From NCBI RefSeq assembly GCF_048569485.1, contig NC_134357.1, forward strand, positions 477,735,260-477,799,259: 64,000 nucleotides of DNA, written 5' to 3'. This stretch comes from Anomaloglossus baeobatrachus (taxonomy: Eukaryota; Chordata; Amphibia; Anura; Aromobatidae). Each line of letters opens with the position of its first letter. The stretch's first letter is position 1. A program made the translations under genes and the position numbers. Below the pieces are notes generated by a model that saw only the letters and a list, made by a program, of their open reading frames with translations, searched no databases and was not told where the DNA came from. Positions 37,601-46,480 of this stretch are shown here, piece after piece.

Positions 37601-40600
37601 ACCCATATCCCTCGGCCTGATTAAACTTGACCACGGTGCCAACGCTACACTGCCGGTCAAATGTTTCACTAAGGGGTCCGGCCATCATCTCCCGGGCCAC
37701 GGTCTCGGCCAGAAGCCTTTCTTGCACCGGGTCTATCTCAGGCGGCGGGGACTGTCGTCGGGTTAGGGGCGCCGGCTTTACCGGCTCCCAGAAAAATCCC
37801 CACTCATCTTCTTCAAGCTCCGGGACATGTTGCTCTCCCGGGGCCGGAACTTCTGTGGGGGTTGGAGGTCCTACCTTGGCTGGCGGAACCACCTCCGGAC
37901 TCTGAAGGGGTGTTCCCAGTGCCTCGCTTCCCGGCTGCAGTTGAGTCTTGTAAGTGGCCCGGACTTCCGTGGATGTTTCACCGGTCACGGCATCCCATGA
38001 AGTGACCCACGTAACTTTTGTGGGCCGCTCCGGACCTCCTGGCACAGCCGGTAACGTTATGGTAGGTGCCTCCTCTACTAAGCTCTGCCTCGGGTGTCCT
38101 CTTCCCAGGCTGGTTGTCACCAGCGCGCCCGCTGCAGCTCACTGCTTTGTCTGCGTCTCCATCTCACTTAGAGTCAGCTGCTGAGTTGGCGTCTCCTGTG
38201 GCTCTTCCTGTAATGGCGCCGGGGAAGGTGGAGGCGGGCCTTCTTTTCCCGCTCTTGCATACACTCCACCCCTGGCCTCACTCACCAGGTCGACCCAGCA
38301 TAGGCGACGCCTCTTCTTTCCTGCAACGCCGCCCACGTCTCTAGTCTTCTGCAGCATCTTGGGGCCAGTACCTCCCCTCTTTGGGCGGCGCACTCTGTAC
38401 TTCTTTTTCTTCGCCGGCCAGCTCAGGTTTTCCGTTTGGCGCCAATTTTCCGCGCGCTCACTGTGTTCGTGAAGACGGCGGCCATCTTAGCGCCGTCTTG
38501 TGCCTGGTCCAACGCCTTAGGCACCGCTTGATCTTCACATTCTTGGATCGGGACCCTCCGCAGATAGTCCGTATCCTGCCGACTACGCCACTTGTAACGG
38601 GGTGCCGGGGGTGCCTCGGGGGGTGTAGTCGTGGCCCGTTCATGTATCAGGCTAACCCCCGGCTCAGCCGTCACTATTGGGACAGGGGAATGTTTGGTGG
38701 GGCAGAGTGTGGATGGCAGGAGCACGCTGGCAGACTCAGGAAAACTCCGCAGACAGGCATCAGCTGAACCAAAAGGCATTTTATTACACATATCTTCAAA
38801 ACAGTCTCGGTACACAAATCTTGCAGTGTCAAATCACAATTCCTGCCGGGGAAACTGTTCCTGTTTTCTCTGTTCAGGGGCCTTGCCCAGCTACTCTCGT
38901 TTACCTAAGCTCACACTCCGGTTACTGCAGAATTGACCCACACACTTCTGCTTCGCCGGCTAAGCCTCTTCGGGTCCCACCTGTACTCTGCTGGTTCCCG
39001 ATCCGGACACTCCTTTTTCTCTCTCTCTGGCTAACTGCCACAATCGACCCCACACTCTGCCCCCGTTGCTCCTTCTCCCCCGTCCCAGCAGAAACTGACT
39101 TCTTACTACAGCAACCTCTCACCCTCCCCCTAGACTGTCCGGCTCCTCCTCTCTCCTGTACTGTTCCTATGGGGACAGCCGTCCCACCCTGACATCTAGG
39201 GAGAGGAAACCCGTTAACACTGTAAAACACAATTAACATTTTTAACTACCCCAGCGTGGGGTATCTTCAGGGGGGGAAAAACTGCGCCTCCGTGTAAGGG
39301 GTCTGTCCACCCCTTACATTCCTCCCCTCTTTTTGCCTTAGCCTCCCGGCAAGGGTCGCATCTGTAAGACGAAATCCTAACCAGCAAGACAATCTCTTTA
39401 TAAAACTTTAAAACCTTCACGTAAAAACACAACCAATGGGCACACAAGTCCGGCGCCCGGAGTCCCTCCAAGGGAGCTCCCGGTCTTTGTAGCATGTTTG
39501 CCGGAGGCCCTCAACAGGCGCTCCCGGTCTTAGCTGGTCTTCTGCCCGGAGGCTCTCCCAGCACTCCCGGTCTTTGTAGGTAGGAAGCAACAGGCAATAA
39601 GATCTCCGTAACAGTCACGGAGGGAGTCTTTGCACAGTCCAGCATCAGGCTCCTTCCGGGCTCAGTAGCTTGAACGTTGTTGCAACTATAAATCTTCACC
39701 GGGTTTTTTTAACAATACCGGTTCCCAACACATATATGTCCATCACCTCCGATCGCTATGGTTCACGCGGGGTGGTAGGCGCGCAGCCATTCAGCCCGCT
39801 GGGCCCTCACATATTCGGAGAGGGATTGGCCTGGCAAGCGGCGCAGCCTCCGGAACGGTTCATAGTTGGCCTGTGACTCTGATTCCTCTGTCTCCGGTTT
39901 TGGCTCCTCGGCCCCCGGCGGGGGTGACGGGGTACCTGGACGGGACGGCTGGGGACTACCAACAACGACCACCGGGTGCGTCACCATACTCTGGCGAATC
40001 GCCAATAACGCCGGTGTTCCCTTTTCCAGCTCGGCTACCGATCCTGTAACTACTTCTGGCGACACCGCCAGAGTGTTTCTTGGCCGACAAGTTTCATCCA
40101 GCACCGGTCTCTGCTGCGTACGTCTCCGGTACTGACATTCCTCCCACTCAATCTCCTGTTGCCACTGCGCGGCCTCCTGGGCAGTGGGCATCCGGGTCAC
40201 CCCTACGGCGAATAGGCCCCGGCATCCCACTTCTCTCCGGAACTTCACTTTCTCCCCCGGGTACAGAGTATGGAGACGTTGGGGTAACCCCTCAATGTCC
40301 AGATTGACCCGATTATAAAAGAAGTGATCCCCGGTCTCGTCGTCTTCTATAAACCCATATCCCTCGGCCTGATTAAACTTGACCACGGTGCCAACGCTAC
40401 ACTGCCGGTCAAATGTTTCACTAAGGGGTCCGGCCATCATCTCCCGGGCCACGGTCTCGGCCAGAAGCCTTTCTTGCACCGGGTCTATCTCAGGCGGCGG
40501 GGACTGTCGTCGGGTTAGGGGCGCCGGCTTTACCGGCTCCCAGAAAAATCCCCACTCATCTTCTTCAAGCTCCGGGACATGTTGCTCTCCCGGGGCCGGA

Positions 40601-43600
40601 ACTTCTGTGGGGGGTTGGAGGTCCTACCTTGGCTGGCGGAACCACCTCCGGACTCTGAAGGGGTGTTCCCAGTGCCTCGCTTCCCGGCTGCAGTTGAGTC
40701 TTGTAAGTGGCCCGGACTTCCGTGGATGTTTCACCGGTCACGGCATCCCATGAAGTGACCCACGTAACTTTTGTGGGGCCGCTCCGGACCTCCTGGCACA
40801 GCCGGTAACGTTATGGTAGGTGCCTCCTCTACTAAGCTCTGCCTCGGGTGTCCTCTTCCCAGGCTGGTTGTCACCAGCGCGCCCGCTGCAGCTCGCTGCT
40901 TTGTCTGCGTCTCCATCTCACTTAGAGTCAGCTGCTGAGTTGGCGTCTCCTGTGGCTCTTCCTGTAATGGCGCCGGGGAAGGTGGAGGCGGGGCCTTCTT
41001 TTCCCGCTCTTGCATACACTCCACCCCTGGCCTCACTCACCAGGTCGACCCAGCATAGGCGACGCCTCTTCTTTCCTGCAACGCCGCCCACGTTCTCTAG
41101 TCTTCTGCAGGCATCTTGGGGCCAGTACCTCCCCTCTTTGGGCGGCGCACTCTGTACTTCTTTTTCTTCGCCGGCCAGCTCAGGTTTTCCGTTTGGCGCC
41201 AATTTTCCGCGCGCTCACTGTGTTCGTGAAGACGGCGGCCATCTTAGCGCCGTCTTGTGCCTGGTCCAACGCCTTAGGCACCGCTTGATCTTCACATTCT
41301 TGGATCGGGACCCTCCGCAGATAGTCCGTATCCTGCCGACTACGCCACTTGTAACGGGGTGCCGGGGGGTGCCTCGGGGGGTGTAGTCGTGGCCCGTTCA
41401 TGTATCAGGCTAACCCCCGGCTCAGCCGTCACTATTGGGACAGGGGAATGTTTGGTGGGGCAGAGTGTGGATGGCAGGAGCACGCTGGCAGACTCAGGAA
41501 AACTCCGCAGACAGGCATCAGCTGAACCAAAAGGCATTTTATTACACATATCTTCAAAACAGTCTCGGTACACAAATCTTGCAGTGTCAAATCACAATTC
41601 CTGCCGGGGAAACTGTTCCTGTTTTCTCTGTTCAGGGGCCTTGCCCAGCTACTCTCGTTTACCTAAGGCTCACACTCCGGTTACTGCAGAATTGACCCAC
41701 ACACTTCTGCTTCGCCGGCTAAGCCTCTTCGGGTCCCACCTGTACTCTGCTGGTTCCCGATCCGGACACTCCTTTTTCTCTCTCTCTGGCTAACTGCCAC
41801 AATCGACCCCACACTCTGCCCCCGTTGCTCCTTCTCCCCCGTCCCAGCAGAAACTGACTTCTTACTACAGCAACCTCTCACCCTCCCCCTAGACTGTCCG
41901 GCTCCTCCTCTCTCCTGTACTGTTCCTATGGGGACAGCCGTCCCACCCTGACATCTAGGGAGAGGAAACCCGTTAACACTGTAAAACACAATTAACATTT
42001 TTAACTACCCCAGCGTGGGGTATCTTCAGGGGGGGAAAAACTGCGCCTCCGTGTAAGGGGTCTGTCCACCCCTTACATTCCTCCCCTCTTTTTGCCTTAG
42101 CCTCCGGCAAGGGTCGCATCTGTAAGACGAAATCCTAACCAGCAAGACAATCTCTTTATAAAACTTTAAAACCTTCACGTAAAAACACAACCAATGGGCA
42201 CACAAGGTCCGGCGCCCGGAGTCCCTCCAAGGGAGCTCCCGGTCTTTGTAGCATGTTTGCCGGAGGCCCTCAACAGGCGCTCCCGGTCTTAGCTGGTCTT
42301 CTGCCCGGAGGCTCTCCAGCACTCCCGGTCTTTGTAGGTAGGAAGCAACAGGCAATAAGATCTCCGTTAACAGTCACGGAGGGAGTCTTTGCACAGTCCA
42401 GCATCAGGCTCCTTCCGGGCTCAGTAGCTTGAACGTTGTTGCAACTATAAATCTTCACCGGGTTTTTTTAACAATACCGGTTCCCAACACATATATGTCC
42501 ATCACCTCCGATCGCTATGGTTCACGCGGGGTGGTAGGCGCGCAGCCATTCAGCCCGCTGGGCCCTCACATATTCGGAGAGGGATTGGCCTGGCAAGCGG
42601 CGCAGCCTCCGGAACGGTTCATAGTTGGCCTGTGACTCTGATTCCTCTGTCTCCGGTTTTGGCTCCTCGGCCCCCGGCGGGGGTGACGGGGTACCTGGAC
42701 GGGACGGCTGGGGACTACCAACAACGACCACCGGGTGCGTCACCATACTCTGGCGAATCGCCAATAACGCCGGTGTTCCCTTTTCCAGCTCGGCTACCGG
42801 TCCTGTAACTACTTCTGGCGACACCGCCAGAGTGTTTCTTGGCCGACAAGTTTCATCCAGCACCGGTCTCTGCTTCTCCGGTACTGACATTCCTCCCACT
42901 CAATCTCCTGTTGCCACTGCGCGGCCTCCTGGGCAGTGGGCATCCGGGTCACCCCTACGGCGAATAGGCCCCGGCATCCCACTTCTCTCCGGAACTTCAC
43001 TTTCTCCCCCGGGTACAGAGTATGGAGACGTTGGGGTAACCCCTCAATGTCCAGATTGACCCGATTATAAAAGAAGTGATCCCCGGTCTCGTCGTCTTCT
43101 ATAAACCCATATCCCTCGGCCTGATTAAACTTGACCACGGTGCCAACGCTACACTGCCGGTCAAATGTTTCACTAAGGGGTCCGGCCATCATCTCCCGGG
43201 CCACGGTCTCGGCCAGAAGCCTTTCTTGCACCGGGTCTATCTCAGGCGGCGGGGACTGTCGTCGGGTTAGGGGCGCCGGCTTTACCGGCTCCCAGAAAAA
43301 TCCCCACTCATCTTCTTCAAGCTCCGGGACATGTTGCTCTCCCGGGGCCGGAACTTCTGTGGGGGTTGGAGGTCCTACCTTGGCTGGCGGAACCACCTCC
43401 GGACTCTGAAGGGGTGTTCCCAGTGCCTCGCTTCCCGGCTGCAGTTGAGTCTTGTAAGTGGCCCGGACTTCCGTGGATGTTTCACCGGTCACGGCATCCC
43501 ATGAAGTGACCCACGTAACTTTTGTGGGCCGCTCCGGACCTCCTGGCACAGCCGGTAACGTTATGGTAGGTGCCTCCTCTACTAAGCTCTGCCTCGGGTG

Positions 43601-45848
43601 TCCTCTTCCCAGGCTGGTTGTCACCAGCGCGCCCGCTGCAGCTCGCTGCTTTGTCTGCGTCTCCATCTCACTTAGAGTCAGCTGCTGAGTTGGCGTCTCC
43701 TGTGGCTCTTCCTGTAATGGCGCCGGGGAAGGTGGAGGCGGGCCTTCTTTTCCCGCTCTTGCATACACTCCACCCCTGGCCTCACTCACCAGGTCGACCC
43801 AGCATAGGCGACGCCTCTTCTTTCCTGCAACGCCGCCCACGTCTCTAGTCTTCTGCAGCATCTTGGGGCCAGTACCTCCCCTCTTTGGGCGGCGCACTCT
43901 GTACTTCTTTTTCTTCGCCGGCCAGCTCAGGTTTTCCGTTTGGCGCCAATTTTCCGCGCGCTCACTGTGTTCGTGAAGACGGCGGCCATCTTAGCGCCGT
44001 CTTGTGCCTGGTCCAACGCCTTAGGCACCGCTTGATCTTCACATTCTTGGATCGGGACCCTCCGCAGATAGTCCGTATCCTGCCGACTACGCCACTTGTA
44101 ACGGGGTGCCGGGGGTGCCTCGGGGGGTGTAGTCGTGGCCCGTTCATGTATCAGGCTAACCCCCGGCTCAGCCGTCACTATTGGGACAGGGGAATGTTTG
44201 GTGGGGCAGAGTGTGGATGGCAGGAGCACGCTGGCAGACTCAGGAAAACTCCGCAGACAGGCATCAGCTGAACCAAAAGGCATTTTATTACACATATCTT
44301 CAAAACAGTCTCGGTACACAAATCTTGCAGTGTCAAATCACAATTCCTGCCGGGGAAACTGTTCCTGTTTTCTCTGTTCAGGGGCCTTGCCCAGCTACTC
44401 TCGTTTACCTAAGCTCACACTCCGGTTAGTTACTGCAGAATTGACCCACACACTTCTGCTTCGCCGGCTAAGCCTCTTCGGGTCCCACCTGTACTCTGCT
44501 GGTTCCCGATCCGGACACTCCTTTTTCTCTCTCTCTGGCTAACTGCCACAATCGACCCCACACTCTGCCCCCGTTGCTCCTTCTCCCCCGTCCCAGCAGA
44601 AACTGACTTCTTACTACAGCAACCTCTCACCCTCCCCCTAGACTGTCCGGCTCCTCCTCTCTCCTGTACTGTTCCTATGGGGACAGCCGTCCCACCCTGA
44701 CATCTAGGGAGAGGAAACCCGTTAACACTGTAAAACACAATTAACATTTTTAACTACCCCAGCGTGGGGTATCTTCAGGGGGGGAAAAACTGCGCCTCCG
44801 TGTAAGGGGTCTGTCCACCCCTTACATTATACTCCTGAGCTGCGCTCACTATTCTGCTGGTGCAGTCACTGTGTACATACATTACATTACTGATCCATTG
44901 TTACATCCTGTATTATACTCCAGAGCTGTACTCACTATTCTGCTGGTGCTGTCACTGTGTACATACATTACATTACTTATCCTGCACTGATCCTGAGTTC
45001 CATCCTGTATTATACTCCAGAGCTGGGCTCACAATTCTGCGTTCCTTTCTGTATTACACTTGTCTCTTGTCCCCCTTATTATCAGGAGCATTGCTGGTGA
45101 GTGGGATATACGATCTGCTCCCTATCATAGACACCTACGTGAATGATGCTCTGAAGATGTCGCTGTAAGTCTGCACCTTTTAGTTACCTACTGTGCATTT
45201 GTGTTTGGCTTCTTCACAAGTTCTCTGCTCGCTCTTTTCTTGGCGCTGTTTGTTTTCACAGAGAGGTGGCGCTAGAGAACAGCCCCATGCAATATGTGAG
45301 GAAGATGAATGCTGGCACGTGTCAGGTGGTCATTGCGGTGGCCGAGCACGACTCTCCGGAGTTCCACCGGCAGTCACAGAACTATTTCCAGGTGAGGATG
45401 ATCATAGGGGTACAATATCGCACCCCCGAAATGACCCTCATCAACATGGGGGGTGTATGGCAAAACAATGGCACTGAATTTGACGCTTAAAAATAGAGCT
45501 GCAATACCAGATACCGCCTGTGGGCAAAGGAGGCGCTGTCATTTTTCATTAGACTTCTGCTGCAGATTCTGAATGAATGAGGTGTCGCTGCATTCCGGAA
45601 TCTTGGAATTAACCGTTTCCTCTCCCCCATCAGTGCCTGAAGGAAACAGCACTTGGCGCCTCTTATGTGCTTGTGGACGGGACCGATCACTTTAACGTCA
45701 TAGAGAAGCTATTCCAAGAAGACTATGTGCTGACCAAGGTTAGTCCGCGGCACAAAGGTAGCAGAGCTGAGATTGTTTCATGCAGCACATTCATATCCTG
45801 GCTACGTTTTCTATATAGATCATACTGAAGATGATCCTGGATCAGTGA
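22663..45848 (+). CDS. AFMID: AFMID, kynurenine formamidase, complete gene span (11 coding exons)
   Basis: AFMID hydrolyses N-formyl-L-kynurenine to kynurenine and formate, the second step of tryptophan catabolism, in the cytosol. Eleven exons (listed separately) join in consistent phase to 891 nt, i.e. 296 residues and a stop; the human protein is about 303. Visible hallmarks of this alpha/beta-hydrolase are the HGGYW oxyanion motif at residues 89-93 (exon 4), the nucleophile elbow GHSAG with Ser158 (exon 7), the acid Asp239 in EHDSPEFHRQS (exon 9), and His271 in TDHF (exon 10). All junctions are GT-AG. No break is seen, so the gene looks functional despite about 22 kb of mostly repetitive introns. 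Intron 7 alone is 12.8 kb because of a satellite plus a tandem LTR-element array. In human the AFMID promoter is shared with TK1; no TK1 is seen here. Confidence 0.96.
22925..23200. repeat. Degenerate repeats of a CAGCACAGAGTATTTCAGG motif
   Basis: Variants of CAGCAGCACAGAGTATTTCAG recur about four times in AFMID intron 1 at 70-90-base spacing. Reverse-complement forms (TGAAATACTCTGTGCTGCT) appear in intron 4 near 26137 and 27814. This is an interspersed or tandem family of unknown class. Confidence 0.55.
23225..23330 (+). CDS. AFMID: AFMID exon 2
   Basis: Preceded by a TTTCCAG acceptor and ended by GTAAGC. It encodes ELEHQYSPSHWSHRM and the following helix up to ASVG, and leaves one base of a split Arg codon. 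It is homologous to the mammalian segment ELENQYCPSRWVVR. Confidence 0.93.
23363..25494 (-). mobile_element. Tc1/mariner element relic in AFMID intron 2
   Basis: CAGTACCAGTCACAAGTCTG at the left and the complement of CAGTGCCGGCCAAAAGTTTG at the right, each flanked by TA (23361-23362, 25495-25496), are typical Tc1 ends and target duplication. Subterminal inverted repeats (GTGCACATTGTAGATTCAGA) match as well. Decayed minus-strand coding is visible around 24540-24734 (NGDNVVDLFQIPGTL) and 25058-25243. Stops and frame changes are frequent, so it is inactive. Another repeat is inserted at about 23716-24457. Confidence 0.82.
23716..24457. mobile_element. Insertion inside the Tc1 relic
   Basis: Tc1 homology stops at GGAGGCCATGT and resumes at ATCTGACGCAGCC, leaving about 740 bases of foreign sequence. 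Its class is not recognised, and no long frame or clear inverted ends were found. Confidence 0.5.
25548..25652 (+). CDS. AFMID: AFMID exon 3
   Basis: Acceptor CTTCCCAG, donor GTAAGA. It encodes TNLSRIMARTVLNVQYGD, then SEKMDLYLPEGEST, the first strands of the hydrolase core. The YGD...EK.D.Y.P pattern is conserved with human (YGDGEGEKVDIYFP). Confidence 0.95.
25938..25986 (+). CDS. AFMID: AFMID exon 4 (oxyanion motif)
   Basis: A 49-base exon between ATTCCAG and GTAAGC encoding KFPVLVYIHGGYWQFL. HGGYW is the oxyanion-hole motif diagnostic of kynurenine formamidases and related hormone-sensitive-lipase-like hydrolases. Confidence 0.96.
26205..27790. repeat. Mixed interspersed repeats in AFMID intron 4
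   Basis: This starts with AGAGATGGGCGAACCAGC, a type of end seen in many frog repeats. It includes segments near 27240-27310 and 27420-27660 related to the arms of the 48-49 kb palindrome (CCCCCAATTTTGATATCCAG, GGGGCTGGTATTCTTAGA). No coding content is evident. Confidence 0.5.
28238..28323 (+). CDS. AFMID: AFMID exon 5
   Basis: Acceptor CTTTCAG, donor GTGAGG. It encodes SKEESGFMAAPLVSHGIAV, then MDYDIAPKG. It matches the human stretch KDESAFMVHPLTAQGVAV...YGIAPKG. Confidence 0.96.
28390..31270. repeat. Divergent tandem repeat, about 105-115-bp units, AFMID intron 5
   Basis: TGCCCAGATAAGTGGACCAT, ACTGTGCCGAGATAGTGCCC, AATAGTGCAATACTGTA and CATAATATGTCACAG recur throughout. In the first 700 bases two alternating unit types give a period of about 220 bases (matches at 28531, 28751 and 28970). 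The right half is more diverged and contains indels. It fills nearly the whole intron between exons 5 and 6. Confidence 0.85.
31381..31453 (+). CDS. AFMID: AFMID exon 6
   Basis: Acceptor TCTTTACAG, donor GTAAGT. It encodes GDMDLIVAQVRKSIAAVSKL then YPYNT, the helix before the nucleophile strand. Confidence 0.95.
31728..31921. mobile_element. Small inverted-repeat MITE in AFMID intron 6
   Basis: GCCATGTTCACACATTTAGT at the left and its near complement ending GAACATGGC at the right. The arms (about 75 bases) include TTTGGTGAGTTTTTT, TACCTCAG and CCAAAACCAGGAGTGGG. No coding capacity. Confidence 0.75.
32153..32250 (+). CDS. AFMID: AFMID exon 7 (nucleophile elbow)
   Basis: Acceptor GCTCCTCAG, donor GTCAGC. 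It encodes GIYLCGHSAGAQLVAMTL, then DWTEYEATSNIKG. GHSAG carries the predicted catalytic Ser158. The following intron was enlarged by the satellite and the LTR array. Confidence 0.96.
32338..33106. repeat. 97-bp satellite patch, reverse orientation (left part)
   Basis: About eight units of the complement of the 12-22 kb satellite (CCAGAGCTGCACTCACTATT, CTGCTGGTGCAGTCACTGTG). The patch is interrupted at 33106 by the LTR array and resumes at 44827. Confidence 0.92.
33107..33814 (-). repeat. LTR 1 (3' end of the array on the minus strand)
   Basis: Defined by terminal TG/CA and by the adjoining polypurine tract at 33815 onward. At 708 bases it is slightly shorter than the others (726-730). Confidence 0.9.
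33915..34080 (-). repeat. Short direct repeats in the 3' noncoding part of the LTR element
   Basis: On the plus strand GCTCCCGGTCTTTGTAG, GCTCCCGGTCTTAGCTGG and ACTCCCGGTCTTTGTAGG recur at about 50-base spacing, with GGAGGC/GGAGTC-CTC between them. The same block recurs in every unit. Confidence 0.7.
34259..35641 (-). CDS. Cold-shock-domain ORF of the LTR element (left unit)
   Basis: The only long frame of the internal region, 460 codons, beginning about 200 bases after the primer-binding-site-like sequence and ending about 440 bases before the 3' LTR. The N terminus is basic (GKKRRR near residue 26), followed by a long Pro/Thr/Glu-rich low-complexity stretch (51-240). Residues about 249-319 form a cold-shock domain, an OB fold that binds single-stranded nucleic acid: GTVVKFNQAEGYGFIEDD contains the RNP1 signature GYGFI, and DHFFYNRVNL sits where RNP2 (VFVHF) is expected, followed by PGEKVKFRR. 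An acidic/Pro-rich region follows. The C terminus (FRRLRRLPGQSLSEYVRAQR) faintly recalls Gag capsid or SCAN PGESxxEY helices, but this is weak. No zinc knuckle, protease or polymerase motif is seen. The frame looks whole here and broken in the other three units. A Gag-like role is an inference; capture of a host Y-box-type domain is the alternative. Confidence 0.75.
   Translation of the reverse strand: MRRPKRGGTGPKMLQKTRDVGGVAGKKRRRLCWVDLVSEARGGVYARAGKEGPPPPSPAPLQEEPQETPTQQLTLSEMETQTKQRAAAGALVTTSLGRGHPRQSLVEEAPTITLPAVPGGPERPTKVTWVTSWDAVTGETSTEVRATYKTQLQPGSEALGTPLQSPEVVPPAKVGPPTPTEVPAPGEQHVPELEEDEWGFFWEPVKPAPLTRRQSPPPEIDPVQERLLAETVAREMMAGPLSETFDRQCSVGTVVKFNQAEGYGFIEDDETGDHFFYNRVNLDIEGLPQRLHTLYPGEKVKFRREVGCRGLFAVGVTRMPTAQEAAQWQQEIEWEECQYRRRTQQRPVLDETCRPRNTLAVSPEVVTGPVAELEKGTPALLAIRQSMVTHPVVVVGSPQPSRPGTPSPPPGAEEPKPETEESESQANYEPFRRLRRLPGQSLSEYVRAQRAEWLRAYHPA
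35841..36566 (-). repeat. LTR 2, shared between neighbouring units
   Basis: Has the same ends as LTR 1. The primer-binding-site-like sequence lies on its left side and the polypurine tract on its right, so it serves as 5' LTR of the left unit and 3' LTR of the next. Confidence 0.9.
38593..39318 (-). repeat. LTR 3, shared
   Basis: 726 bases, essentially identical to LTR 2, with the same flanking signals. Confidence 0.9.
41350..42077 (-). repeat. LTR 4, shared
   Basis: 728 bases with the same termini and flanking signals. It belongs to the part of the array with slightly more differences from the other units. Confidence 0.9.
44097..44826 (-). repeat. LTR 5 (5' end of the array on the minus strand)
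   Basis: 730 bases. It borders the resumed 97-bp satellite at 44827. As the outermost 5' LTR it would hold the promoter of the array. Confidence 0.9.
44827..45040. repeat. 97-bp satellite patch, reverse orientation (right part)
   Basis: About two units (TTATACTCCTGAGCTGCGCT and onward) continue the patch cut at 33106 by the LTR array. The patch ends just before AFMID exon 8. Confidence 0.9.
45086..45164 (+). CDS. AFMID: AFMID exon 8
   Basis: Acceptor TTATTATCAG, donor GTAAGT. It encodes GALLVSGIYDLLPIIDTYVN, then DALKMSL, homologous to human FFLVSGVFDLEPIVYT. It joins exon 7 in phase across 12.8 kb of repeats. Confidence 0.95.
45262..45391 (+). CDS. AFMID: AFMID exon 9 (catalytic Asp)
   Basis: Acceptor TGTTTTCACAG, donor GTGAGG. 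It encodes LEVALENSPMQYV, then CQVVIAVAEHDSPEFHRQS. The DSPEFHRQS block is almost identical to human and contains the predicted triad acid Asp239. Confidence 0.96.
45634..45738 (+). CDS. AFMID: AFMID exon 10 (catalytic His)
   Basis: Acceptor CCCCCATCAG, donor GTTAGT. It encodes CLKETALGASYVLVDGTDHF, then NVIEKLFQEDYVLTK. DHF holds the predicted triad His271. Confidence 0.95.
45819..45848 (+). CDS. AFMID: AFMID exon 11 (C terminus and stop)
   Basis: After a CTATATAG acceptor, nine codons IILKMILDQ and TGA. This matches the human C terminus QIILKTIFQ in position and sequence. The exon is tiny and was identified by homology and phase. Confidence 0.88.
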   Translation: MILKMILDQ

Positions 45849-46480
45849 TCAGAACTTTCCCTCGGGGGCCGTGATGCAGGAGCAGGGCCCGGAAGCTATC
45901 ACATGGCTTGTTATGAGTCTTGTCCTTTTCTGACCCTTGTGGATGGGAATGCCGGCACCCTCCTATAGCTAAGATTCGGCTCAAATAATATGGTGACAAC
46001 CAAGTAGAGTGATCCTCCTCAAGGCTTCTGTCAAAATCCTGTTTAGCCAATCTACTTCTGGAAAAGATGGGTGCCACCATTACAGCTGAGAGAGAGCTGG
46101 ATGATCACCTGGAAGAGCGGTATTCCAGCTTTCTCAGTCAAATAAAATACAATTCTTACACCTGACTTTTCCTGGCTCCTGAATGGTAATTCTGCTTAGT
46201 TATACAGTGATACTATACAGACCGGTGCTGATGAGTGCTGTTTCTAATTGGGGCAGTGGACCGGTGCGATGATTGCCCGCCCGGTGTCCTGCGAGAGTGA
46301 TGGATCCAGCGGCGGCTTCATCATCTTAGTCGCTGCCACCAGGTTCCTGACAATGACAGAAGCTGAGCTGCTAATGCTCTTGTATGCTCTCCTCACCGAT
46401 GGAAGAGCTGTCACCAATTTGTAAAAGTGTGTCCTAAAAATTTTTTTATACTATACATTTTTCAATGCTTGTTCAGCCAT
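45849..46480. other. AFMID 3' UTR and downstream flank
   Basis: Unique-looking sequence with a candidate poly(A) signal at 46141. It contains stretches resembling frog interspersed repeats (CCAGCTTTCTCAG), but nothing I can classify. Confidence 0.5.
46141..46146 (+). terminator. AFMID: AFMID polyadenylation signal AATAAA (candidate)
   Basis: A canonical AATAAA lies 293 bases after the AFMID stop codon, at a reasonable 3' UTR length. No transcript evidence is available; this is the first perfect hexamer downstream of the stop that I see. Confidence 0.55.

Larger units (their letters stand above)
33107..44826 (-). mobile_element. Tandem array of an LTR retrotransposon: five LTRs, four internal regions
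   Basis: The period is about 2752 bases. On the minus strand each LTR runs TGTAAGGGGTGGAC to CACCCCGTTACA (TG...CA). A purine tract AAAAAGAGGGGAGGAA abuts the 3' LTR, and AGTGGCGTAGTCGGCAGGAT follows the 5' LTR, a plausible primer-binding site. LTRs are at 33107-33814, 35841-36566, 38593-39318, 41350-42077 and 44097-44826; internal regions are about 2.0 kb. No reverse transcriptase, integrase or protease is visible, so it is non-autonomous. LTRs and internal regions are almost identical between units, implying a recent element multiplied by LTR-LTR recombination or replication. The outer flanks TTCT and TTAT may be an imperfect target duplication. The single frame looks whole in the left unit and is broken by one or a few changes in the others. 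Confidence 0.9.

Noticed and set aside
33145-44747. Numerous other frames in the LTR array on both strands
   Set aside because: They recur in every unit at the same place, lie in LTRs or opposite the cold-shock frame, and show no recognisable domain.
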